A program made the position numbers and the translations under genes. Of a DNA stretch of 64,000 bases, positions 1-6,963 are shown one piece after another. The stretch is from NCBI GenBank assembly GCA_039029395.1, contig JBCCGG010000004.1, forward strand, positions 1 through 64,000, read 5' to 3'. Position 1 is the stretch's first letter, and the number at the start of each line of letters is the position of its first letter. The notes under the pieces are model-generated. The model saw nothing but the letters and a program-made list of their open reading frames with translations. It had not been told where the DNA came from and did no database searches. Origin of the DNA: JBCCGG01 sp039029395 (lineage in GTDB: Bacteria > Pseudomonadota > Alphaproteobacteria > Kiloniellales > JAKSDN01).

Positions 1-307
1 ATAATACAGCGTACGCGCAAACGTATTTATTTGGTTTTTCCGTGCGGAATTTACTCAAACGGGTTAGGAAATTATCTATCTTCTTCTGAACACTCATCGT
101 CCTGTTTCCGAGGTGAGCTAACTTCGCGCAGGAGTTTAGCCCCGAACGCTTTCTATAAGCTTATCGGCATACGCCACCCCTTGAAACAATCGAAACACTT
201 TCCTCGCGTTTTGGACATAAGCCTGAAACAGAGGGCGCCCATGTTGCTTGTGGTCACGAAATGTTGCGGCGCTGTTGCACCGCCACTCAACCCAAGGAGC
301 CCCTGTC
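1..307. other. Non-coding left edge
   Basis: I see no convincing gene here. The short open frames on both strands lack ribosome-binding sites and overlap the well-supported gene that starts at 308. The last 15 bases hold the AAGGAG ribosome-binding site of that gene. The stretch is AT-richer than the coding DNA to its right and probably carries the promoter, but no clear -35/-10 pair could be fixed. Confidence 0.5.
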
Positions 308-1090
308 ATGTACACTCGGAAAATCGCCTCTATCGCCATCGCCGCCGGCCTCTCCCTGGGCGGCGCCGCCATCGCCAACGCCACGCAGGCCGAGAACCCC
401 CAGATCCCCGAGATCGAGTGGGACACCTCGCTGGTTAAGTTCCAGTTCGACTCCGATAAGTTCATCGGCCAGCGTTTCTCCGCAACCTGCCCCGAGCTCA
501 CCCTCGGCAAGCTGGACGAGAGCACGGTCTACGGCACCGACGCCTATCCCTCGGACAACGCCCTTTGTGTCGCGGCGCTCCACGCCGGCCAGATCGACGA
601 GAACGGCGGCACCTTCACGGTCCAGCTCAACCCCGGCGCCGAGAGCTATGTGGGCACCGCGCGCAACGGCGTGACGACCGCCAGCCTGCCGGCCACCGAG
701 CGCAGCTTCGTCTTCATCGACGAGACCACTTTCGCGGCCGCCAACGAGATCCGCGAGCAGTACATCCCGCGCCTCAAGTGGGACACCAAGTTCACCAAGA
801 CCGGTTTCGCCTACAAGCAGATGCTCGGCCAGCGCTTCACGTTCAAGTGCCCGGCGGCGCCCAACAACCTGCGTCCCCGCCGCGTGGTCGGCACCGACTC
901 CTACGACTTCAAGGCCATTGTCTGCCGCGCCGCGGTCCATGCCGGCGCGCTCACCCTGGAAGGCGGCTTCGTCGACGTGCAGATGGATCCCGGCAACAAG
1001 AAGCTGGTCGGATCGATCCGCAACGGCATCGAGACCAAGAACGGCCCCAGCGGCATCCGCTCGATCTCCTTCGTCGACAGCCCGGTGTGA
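308..1090 (+). CDS. Secreted protein with two LCCL domains
   Basis: A 260-residue protein with a Sec signal peptide (residues 1-26, hydrophobic core IASIAIAAGLSLGGAA). After it come two similar halves, about residues 37-137 and 155-257. Each begins with a WDT-containing strand and has the LCCL pattern: a Cys in F(S/T)xxCP (C61, C181), a VYGTDxY or VVGTDSY stretch, a second Cys followed by AALHAG or AAVHAG (C87, C206), a GGxxxVQxxPG turn, a G(T/S)xRNG motif and a closing SFVF(I/V)D strand. LCCL modules are extracellular folds of unclear ligand. No enzyme domain is attached, so a periplasmic or secreted binding role is inferred. The start is set by AAGGAG nine bases upstream. A strong terminator follows, so the gene is probably monocistronic. 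Confidence 0.85.
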   Translation: MYTRKIASIAIAAGLSLGGAAIANATQAENPQIPEIEWDTSLVKFQFDSDKFIGQRFSATCPELTLGKLDESTVYGTDAYPSDNALCVAALHAGQIDENGGTFTVQLNPGAESYVGTARNGVTTASLPATERSFVFIDETTFAAANEIREQYIPRLKWDTKFTKTGFAYKQMLGQRFTFKCPAAPNNLRPRRVVGTDSYDFKAIVCRAAVHAGALTLEGGFVDVQMDPGNKKLVGSIRNGIETKNGPSGIRSISFVDSPV

Positions 1091-1126
1091 GGATCTGACC
1101 TAACACCACGAACCACAGCACGACCG

Positions 1127-1162
1127 CTTGGCCCGGGCATTGTCCCGGGCCAAGTCTTTTTC
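1127..1162 (+). terminator. Rho-independent terminator after the LCCL gene
   Basis: An 11-base perfect inverted repeat, CTTGGCCCGGG / CCCGGGCCAAG, with a short loop, is followed by TCTTTTT. It lies 36 bases past the stop codon of the LCCL gene and just before the next gene. Confidence 0.88.
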
Positions 1163-1177
1163 CAAGAGGCCAATGCC

Positions 1178-1588
1178 ATGAAGCTGATGATCTTTCCAAC
1201 GGCGATGGGGCTTCTCGTGATGGCGGAGTGGGTCGCCGTCGCGGTCATCGAGGACTGCTTGCTGGGCCGCGGCGACGGCAAGTTCGATTGCTGGTCGGCC
1301 ACCCAAGTGGTCGTGCTGCTGGGCGCGATCAGCGCCGCCCTGGCGGCCGTCACGGCAGGGCTGGTGCGGGCCTTTTTGCGCGGCTTCCTGCCGGTCGGCT
1401 CGCTCGCCGCAGAGTTCATCGCCGCGGGGCTCGCGAGCCTCGCCCTGGTGCTGATCTTCACAGGTGCTATTCATTGGCAGCTGAACATGGGCGGCATGGC
1501 CGGGATTTTCTTCGGCTGGATCTTCGCCTGCGCCGTGCTCTCGGGCGCCGCCCTGATCGCGGTTAAGCATCTCACCACGCGCCCTTAA
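1178..1588 (+). CDS. Small four-helix inner-membrane protein, unknown
   Basis: 136 residues with about four hydrophobic helices: near residues 5-24, 43-66, 78-103 and 108-130. A short soluble loop with two Cys (C27, C38) lies between helices 1 and 2. No enzymatic motif is visible and I do not recognise the family. AAGAGG about ten bases upstream supports the ATG. It sits alone between the LCCL gene's terminator and a CoA-transferase whose start is 73 bases downstream, so co-transcription with the latter is possible but unproven. Confidence 0.65.
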   Translation: MKLMIFPTAMGLLVMAEWVAVAVIEDCLLGRGDGKFDCWSATQVVVLLGAISAALAAVTAGLVRAFLRGFLPVGSLAAEFIAAGLASLALVLIFTGAIHWQLNMGGMAGIFFGWIFACAVLSGAALIAVKHLTTRP

Positions 1589-1661
1589 GGGTTTGACGAA
1601 AGGGCCCCTCTAAAGGAACCTGGACCCGGACGCTGATGCGGCAAGGGGAGGGGTCTTTCAG

Positions 1662-2915
1662 ATGGCTGGTCCGCTCGAGGGCGTGCGGGTGCTCGACATG
1701 AGCCGGATCCTGGCCGGACCCTGGGTCGGCCAGACCCTGAGCGATCTGGGCGCCGATGTGATCAAGATCGAGCGGCCCCAAGGCGGCGACGACACCCGCA
1801 GCTGGGGCCCGCCCTTCGCCCCCGGACCGGATGGCGAAGCGACCCAGGAAGCCGCCTACTTCCTTTCCGCCAACCGGGGCAAGAAGTCGGTCGCGATCGA
1901 TTTCACCAAGCCCGAGGGCCAAGATCTTGTTCGCCGGCTGGCGGCCAAGAGCGACGTCTTGATCGAGAACTTCAAGGTCGGCGGCCTGGCCAAATACGGC
2001 CTCGACCGGGAATCCCTGGAGGCGGTCAATCCGGCGCTGATTTACTGCTCGATCACCGGCTTCGGCCAGGATGGGCCCTATGCCAAGCGGGCCGGCTACG
2101 ACTTCATGATCCAGGGCATGTCGGGCCTCATGTCGATCACGGGCGAGCCCGACGAGAAGCCCGGCGGCGGGCCGGTCAAGGTCGGGGTCGCGGTCTCCGA
2201 TCTCTTCACCGGGCTCTATGCCACGATCGGCATCCTGGGCGCGCTCTATCACCGGCGCGCCCCAGGGGAGGGACGGGGCCAGCACATCGATATGGCGTTG
2301 CTCGATTCCCAGGTCGCGGTGCTGGCCAATCAGGCGCTCAACTTCCTGGTCTCGGGCCAGGCGCCGGGCCGGCTCGGCAACGCCCATCCCAACATCGTGC
2401 CTTACCAGACCTTCGCGACCGCGGACGGCCACGTCATCCTGGCGGTCGGCAACGACGGGCAGTTCAAGCGCTTTTGCGAGGTCGCCGGGCGGCCCGACCT
2501 GGCCAAGGATCCCCACTTCGCAACCAACCCGGGGCGGGTGCGCAGCCGCTCGGTGCTGGTGCCGATCCTGGCCGACCTTTTCAAGGCGCGCAGCAGCGCC
2601 GATTGGCTGGCCAGCCTGGAGGCGGTCGGCGTGCCCTGTGGGCCGATCAACGACCTGTCCCAGGTGTTCGACGATCCCCAGGTCAAGCATCGGGGGCTCA
2701 GGCTCGAGCTGCCCCACGAGACCGCTGGCCAGGTCCCCTCGGTCGCCTCGCCGATCAAGTACTCGGCAACGCCGCTTTCTCCCGAGGCCGGTCCGCCGGC
2801 GCTTGGCGCGCACACCCAAGGCGTGCTCGGCGAGCTTCTGGGCCTTGGCGAGGCGGAGCTGGCGGCGCTCGAAGAAGCGGGCACGATCGGCGTTCCGGCG
2901 GGCAAGGACGCGTGA
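1662..2915 (+). CDS. CaiB/BaiF (class III) CoA-transferase
   Basis: 417 residues, the usual length for family III CoA-transferases. These move CoA between carboxylic acids through an aspartyl-CoA anhydride. The N-terminal LEGVRVLDMSRILAGPWVGQ, the DLGADVIKIERP Rossmann strand, the NRGKKSVAIDF stretch and the IENFKVGG motif are all typical. The family aspartate is present as D215 in IDMALLDSQ. The acyl substrate cannot be read from sequence. Downstream, 28 bases away, is an ornithine-cyclodeaminase-like gene, so the two may be co-transcribed. A second homologue at 32557-33708 lacks the aspartate. Confidence 0.9.
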   Translation: MAGPLEGVRVLDMSRILAGPWVGQTLSDLGADVIKIERPQGGDDTRSWGPPFAPGPDGEATQEAAYFLSANRGKKSVAIDFTKPEGQDLVRRLAAKSDVLIENFKVGGLAKYGLDRESLEAVNPALIYCSITGFGQDGPYAKRAGYDFMIQGMSGLMSITGEPDEKPGGGPVKVGVAVSDLFTGLYATIGILGALYHRRAPGEGRGQHIDMALLDSQVAVLANQALNFLVSGQAPGRLGNAHPNIVPYQTFATADGHVILAVGNDGQFKRFCEVAGRPDLAKDPHFATNPGRVRSRSVLVPILADLFKARSSADWLASLEAVGVPCGPINDLSQVFDDPQVKHRGLRLELPHETAGQVPSVASPIKYSATPLSPEAGPPALGAHTQGVLGELLGLGEAELAALEEAGTIGVPAGKDA

Positions 2916-2943
2916 AGCAACGAACACCCTTTGGAGATTTCCC

Positions 2944-3936
2944 ATGGCTGACGTGACGATCCTGACCGAGAGCGACCTGCGCGCCTGTGTCGCGCTCGAC
3001 CTGGAGACGGTCGATGTCATCGACCGGGCCTTCGCGACCCTGGCCGGCGGCGGCGTGGTGATGCCGCCGATCCTGTCCCTGGCGATCCCCGACCATCACG
3101 GCGACATGGACGTCAAGACCGCCTATGTGCCGGGCCTGGAAAGCTTCGCCATCAAGTTGGCTTCGGGCTTTCACGACAACGCCAAGCTGGGCCTGCCCAG
3201 CAGCAGCGGCCTGATGGTGCTGTTTGACAGCAAGACCGGCTTCGCCCGCGCCCTCTTGCTCGACAACGGCTACCTGACCGACCTGCGCACCGCGGCCGCC
3301 GGGGCGGTCGCCGCCAAGCATCTGGCGCCCGAGGGCATCGAGACCGCGGGCGTGTTCGGCGCCGGCGTCCAGGCCGACTTGCAGATGCGCGCCCTGCAGC
3401 TGGTCCGGCCCTTCGCCCGGCTTCTGGTCTGGGCCCGGGACCCGGCCAAGGCCGGCGCCTATGCCGCGCGCATGAGCGCCGCGCTCGGCTGTCCGGTCGA
3501 AGTTGCGGAAAGCGCCGAGGCTTGCGTGCGCGAGTCCCAGGTGGTGGTCACCACCACACCGTCTCAGGAGCCGCTGATCCAGGCCCAGTGGCTGCACCCG
3601 GGCCTGCACATCACGGCCATGGGCTCGGACACCGGCACCAAGGGCGAGCTCGACCCGAAGATCGCCGGCGCCGCCGACCGCTTCGTCTGCGACCGGCGCC
3701 AGCAGTCGGTCACCCTGGGCGAGCTGCGCAGCGCGATCGCCGCCGGCATCGTGCCCGAGGACTGGCCGGTCGACGAGCTCGGCGAGATCTCGGCCGGCAC
3801 AAAGCCGGGCCGCGCCAACGACCAGGAGGTCACGGTCTGCGATCTGGTCGGCACCGGCATGCAGGACACCGCGATCGCGACTCATGTCTTCCGCCTGGCC
3901 AGCGAGCAGGGCCTGGGCACGGTGATCGAGTCGTGA
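2944..3936 (+). CDS. Ornithine cyclodeaminase / mu-crystallin family protein (EutC-like)
   Basis: 330 residues. The family contains NAD(P)-dependent ornithine cyclodeaminases, ketimine reductases and EutC of ectoine catabolism. Visible features are the substrate-side strand FAIKLASGFH, the LLLDNGYLTDLRTAAAGAVA helix with the conserved Arg, and a Rossmann site at GVFGAGVQADLQMRAL followed by LLVWARDP. The long in-frame extension upstream is read-through of the previous gene's region. The ATG at 2944 fits the family N-terminus. The EutC label comes from overall feel. No eutB, eutD or eutE is present, so the substrate remains open. An amino-acid carrier (GltS-like) follows 59 bases on. Confidence 0.82.
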   Translation: MADVTILTESDLRACVALDLETVDVIDRAFATLAGGGVVMPPILSLAIPDHHGDMDVKTAYVPGLESFAIKLASGFHDNAKLGLPSSSGLMVLFDSKTGFARALLLDNGYLTDLRTAAAGAVAAKHLAPEGIETAGVFGAGVQADLQMRALQLVRPFARLLVWARDPAKAGAYAARMSAALGCPVEVAESAEACVRESQVVVTTTPSQEPLIQAQWLHPGLHITAMGSDTGTKGELDPKIAGAADRFVCDRRQQSVTLGELRSAIAAGIVPEDWPVDELGEISAGTKPGRANDQEVTVCDLVGTGMQDTAIATHVFRLASEQGLGTVIES

Positions 3937-3995
3937 GGCACCGGGAAACCAGAACCAGTGGCACCGTTTAGGCCCGTCGCAGAGCTGCACCAGAG

Positions 3996-5207
3996 ATGAC
4001 CACGAGCATCATCACCGTCCCGGACTTCCTCTCCTACACCATCGGGATCGTGGTTTATTTGGTCGGCATGAAGCTTAACGAGCGTGTCGGTCTGCTGCGT
4101 GCCTACAACATTCCCGAGCCGGTGACCGGCGGCATTCTGGCCGCCCTGGTCGGGCTCGCCATTTTCCTGTTCGTCGGCGTCGAGCTTCACTACGAGCTCG
4201 ATACGCGCGACCGGCTGCTGGTCTACTTCTTCACGGCGATCGGCATCAACGCGCGCTTTTCGGACCTCCTGGCGGGCGGGCGGCCGCTGGCCATCCTGCT
4301 CGGGCTGACCCTGGTCTACATCGTGCTCCAGGACGTCATTGGCGTGGGCGCGGCGCGGGTGCTGGGCCAGCCTGATGCCATCGGGGTCTTGGTCGGCTCG
4401 GCGTCTTTGATCGGCGGCCACGGCACGGCGATCGCCTGGGCGCCGGAGATCGCCGCCAGCCACGGGGTGCCGAATGCGCTGGAGATCGGCGTCGCCGCGG
4501 CGACTTTGGGCCTGGTGCTGGCCTGTCTGCTGGGCGGACCGATTGCCAAGTTCCTACTGGCGCGCCACGACATTAAGAGCAGCGGAGACGACGGCCTCAT
4601 CGTCGGCCTGCCCTACGAGAAAGAAAAGGACGAGGAGAAGATCAATCACGTGAGCATTATGGCGGTGATCCTGTCGCTCCACGTGGCGATCATCCTGGGC
4701 TACTTCCTCAACGAGGTGATCGCGGAAGCGGGGCTCAAGCTGCCGCTTTTCGTCTCCTGCCTGCTGGTCGCGATCCTGCTCTCCAACTCCGTGCCCTATG
4801 TTCTGCCCAAGCTGCGCTGGCCGGCGCGCACCAAGGCGCTAGCCCTGGTGTCCGACTTTTCCCTGGGGCTTTTCATCGCGCTCTCGCTCATGTCCATGCA
4901 GCTTTGGACCGTCGCCCAGCTGGCCGGGCCGCTCTTGATCCTGCTTGCCCTGCAGGCGGCGGCGACCGTGCTCTTCATCCTCTTCGTGCTCTTCCCCTTG
5001 ATGGGCCGGGACTATCTGGCGACGGTGCTAAGCGCCGGTTTCGCCGGCTTCTCCCTGGGCGCCACGCCGACCGCGATCGCCAACATGACCGCGGTCACCA
5101 AGACCCACGGCCCGGCGCCGACCGCCTTCATCATCCTGCCCCTGGTCGGCGCCTTCTTCGTCGACCTCACCAACGCCTTCGTGATCCAGTTCTTCCTGGG
5201 GCTTTAG
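3996..5207 (+). CDS. gltS: Sodium/glutamate symporter (GltS family)
   Basis: 403 residues with about 10-11 membrane helices in two inverted halves. Family marks are GMKLNERVGLLRAYNIPEPVTGG near the N-terminus, the FFTAIGINARFSDLL motif, GSASLIGGHGTAIAWAP in the first re-entrant loop, and SAGFAGFSLGATPTAIANM with GPAPTAFIILPLVGAFFVD in the second half. GltS proteins import glutamate with sodium across the inner membrane. It follows the cyclodeaminase-like gene on the same strand, consistent with an amino-acid uptake and use unit. Substrate identity beyond the family is inference. Confidence 0.9.
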   Translation: MTTSIITVPDFLSYTIGIVVYLVGMKLNERVGLLRAYNIPEPVTGGILAALVGLAIFLFVGVELHYELDTRDRLLVYFFTAIGINARFSDLLAGGRPLAILLGLTLVYIVLQDVIGVGAARVLGQPDAIGVLVGSASLIGGHGTAIAWAPEIAASHGVPNALEIGVAAATLGLVLACLLGGPIAKFLLARHDIKSSGDDGLIVGLPYEKEKDEEKINHVSIMAVILSLHVAIILGYFLNEVIAEAGLKLPLFVSCLLVAILLSNSVPYVLPKLRWPARTKALALVSDFSLGLFIALSLMSMQLWTVAQLAGPLLILLALQAAATVLFILFVLFPLMGRDYLATVLSAGFAGFSLGATPTAIANMTAVTKTHGPAPTAFIILPLVGAFFVDLTNAFVIQFFLGL

Positions 5208-5256
5208 GCGGCTCGAACCGCAATTGAACACCTACCCAAAGGGTGCTAGGGGAGCA

Positions 5257-5274
5257 GCAGGCGCTTTCGCCTGC
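5257..5274 (+). other. Hairpin ahead of the 5295 gene
   Basis: GCAGGCG-CTTT-CGCCTGC is a perfect 7-base stem with a 4-base loop. It starts 50 bases after the gltS stop and ends 20 bases before the TTG start at 5295. No T-run follows, so it is not a standard terminator. It may be an mRNA-stability or leader structure. Confidence 0.5.
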
Positions 5275-5294
5275 GATTCGTTTGGTGGACGAAC

Positions 5295-5807
5295 TTGGAA
5301 TCTTCGAGTGAAGAGTCCCTAGACTTGCTGCGCGCCAGCCTGGCCGAGGCACAGGCGACCGTGCGCTCTTACGACACCAAGGCCCAGATCGTCGGCATCG
5401 GCTACATCTTCGCGCTCGGCGTCCTCGGCAGGTTCCAAGAGTGGATGCCGGAGAACCCAGACATGGATCCCTTGATTGCCACCCTGGTGGCTTGGGCCGT
5501 GGTGATTTTGCCCATCCTGCTGTTCGGCTACGTCCTCTACCCCTCGCGCAAGATGGCGCCCAGGCTCGACACCAAGCCTGGCGCGGAGCTGCAGCAGGTC
5601 ATGTATGTGGATCCCAACAAGCTCGGCAGCGTGGCGGACCTGAAGGCGGCGGCGGAGCGCAGCGACCCGCTTACCGAGGTTGCCTTCGAGCTGCTCAAGG
5701 TTTCCAAGCTGCGCGAGATGAAGCGGCGGCGCTTCCTGCGCGCGCTCTTTGCCGCGGCCTTCTGCTTCATCGTGATCTTTTTCGCCCATTTGCAGCGCAG
5801 CCTCTGA
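5295..5807 (+). CDS. Small membrane protein with Pycsar-effector-like (PycTM/DUF5706) layout
   Basis: 170 residues starting at TTG; no upstream ATG fits. An amphipathic N-terminal helix leads into YDTKAQIVGIGYIFALGVLG (TM1, residues 26-44). TM2 spans about 61-82 and ends at YPSRKMAPR. A soluble stretch follows, then a K/R-rich helix (LLKVSKLREMKRRRF) entering a C-terminal membrane segment (149-166). A Asp-x-Lys start to TM1, a Pro-Arg exit after TM2 and a basic helix before the final segment is how I remember PycTM effectors of cyclic-pyrimidine defence systems. The match is by eye only. No nucleotide cyclase lies next to it. The gene at 5828 follows after 20 bases, so the two are probably co-transcribed. 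Confidence 0.55.
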   Translation: MESSSEESLDLLRASLAEAQATVRSYDTKAQIVGIGYIFALGVLGRFQEWMPENPDMDPLIATLVAWAVVILPILLFGYVLYPSRKMAPRLDTKPGAELQQVMYVDPNKLGSVADLKAAAERSDPLTEVAFELLKVSKLREMKRRRFLRALFAAAFCFIVIFFAHLQRSL

Positions 5808-5827
5808 GCGGCCGGCGGTCTGGCCAA

Positions 5828-6286
5828 ATGGCAAAACGGCGAGAACCAACAATTCCTACACGCGAAGACTGGGGCGACGTGGAAAGCGATCTGGACACGG
5901 CCTATGCCTTCAAGGTCTTCTTCGGCAAGTCGATCGAGGAGGCCATTCCGAAGATTCAGGGGAACCCAATCGAGCGCGCCGACGAGATTCGCTTCATGCC
6001 GCCGGTGCCCTTCCGTTACTACATCCTGGCTCTGCGTGACTACCTGCTGTCCGAACAGAGCCGCGGGGACTTCGATGCGCCGGGCTGCTATCTCAGACTG
6101 ATCGAAGAGAAACTGAGGGATGAGCCGGAGAAAATCCTGCCCGTGATGCAGCACCTCGAAGACTCGATTGAGCGGGTCGCCAAGGCCCAAGCTTTTTACG
6201 ATGCCGATGTGGACATCTTCGGTGATTTCGTCGAGATCCGCGCGCGCATTGTGACAGCCTACGAGGCGAGGTGTCGTTCGAGGTAG
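5828..6286 (+). CDS. Hypothetical soluble protein, partner of the 5295 gene
   Basis: 152 residues, acidic, predicted all-helical, without signal peptide or membrane segment. A recognisable middle block reads RFMPPVPFRYYILALRDYL. I do not recognise the family and see no catalytic motif. The chosen ATG lies 20 bases after the preceding stop; the frame is open further upstream but overlaps the membrane-protein gene. Its tight linkage to that gene suggests they work together. The Lrp-type regulator that follows belongs more naturally to the catabolic genes downstream. Confidence 0.55.
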   Translation: MAKRREPTIPTREDWGDVESDLDTAYAFKVFFGKSIEEAIPKIQGNPIERADEIRFMPPVPFRYYILALRDYLLSEQSRGDFDAPGCYLRLIEEKLRDEPEKILPVMQHLEDSIERVAKAQAFYDADVDIFGDFVEIRARIVTAYEARCRSR

Positions 6287-6344
6287 TTTGAGTAAGGACC
6301 CTCGGGCTTGCGGCTTGCCACGCGCTCGCGTACCTCTTTCGCCC

Positions 6345-6842
6345 ATGTCCAAGCCATCTCGCCCGCTCGCCCTCGACAAGATCGATCTCAAGATCCTGGC
6401 CGTGCTCCAGCGCGAAGGGCGAATCACGAAGTTGGCGCTCGCCGAAAAGGTCAACCTCTCGCCGACGCCTTGCTGGGCGCGCTTGAAACGCCTGGAGGAG
6501 GCCGGGGTGATCGCCGGCTACCATGCCCGCCTGGCGCTCGAGAAGCTGGGGCCAATCACCACGGTGTGGACCGAGATCACCCTGGCAAGCCACAAGGCGG
6601 GCGATTTCGCCGCCTTCGAGCAGGCGGTTCAGGCGCGGCCCGAGATCGCCGAGTGCTGGGCGACCGGCGGCGGCATCGACTACCTGCTCAAAGTCGTGAC
6701 CCGGGACGTGGACGCCTATCAGCGCCTGATCGACGAGCTGCTTGAGGCCGACCTGAGCATCGACCGCTATTTCACCTACATCGTCACCAAATCGGTCAAG
6801 GCACCGCCCCAAATCCCCGTCGGCGAGCTGTTCGGAGAATAA
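6345..6842 (+). CDS. Lrp/AsnC-family transcriptional regulator
   Basis: 165 residues. An N-terminal winged helix (LDKIDLKILAVLQREGRITKLALAEKVNLSPTPCWARLKRL, given here only as its start and end around residues 10-50) carries the typical Lrp/AsnC recognition helix SPTPCWARLKRLEEAG. A C-terminal RAM domain follows, including the ECWATGGGIDYLLKVV strand that lines the effector pocket. It resembles DoeX-type regulators that sit beside SSADH and transaminase genes. The ATG at 6345 matches the family N-terminus. The next gene, an SSADH-like dehydrogenase, starts 121 bases downstream behind a putative operator, so local control of amine catabolism is the likely role. Confidence 0.88.
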   Translation: MSKPSRPLALDKIDLKILAVLQREGRITKLALAEKVNLSPTPCWARLKRLEEAGVIAGYHARLALEKLGPITTVWTEITLASHKAGDFAAFEQAVQARPEIAECWATGGGIDYLLKVVTRDVDAYQRLIDELLEADLSIDRYFTYIVTKSVKAPPQIPVGELFGE

Positions 6843-6876
6843 ATCTCCAGCCAACGGCCCAATCCCGGAGAGAGTC

Positions 6877-6902
6877 TCCAAAAAGCGCCCCAACTTTGGA
6901 GG
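6877..6902. promoter_or_regulatory. Inverted repeat, possible Lrp operator
   Basis: CTCCAAA (6877-6883) and TTTGGAG (6896-6902) form a perfect 7-base inverted repeat with a 12-base spacer. It lies between the Lrp-type regulator and the dehydrogenase it would control. Arm spacing of roughly two helical turns suits a dimeric regulator. No footprint evidence. Confidence 0.35.
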
Positions 6903-6963
6903 CACATTCTCACTCTTCGGCCCTAGGTTTCGCGCAGACCTCAAAGCCAAGGGAGACCGCGAG

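Noticed and set aside
1572..3020. A 482-codon minus-strand frame opposite the first CoA-transferase
   Set aside because: No motif and no start site; the plus-strand gene is clearly CaiB-like.
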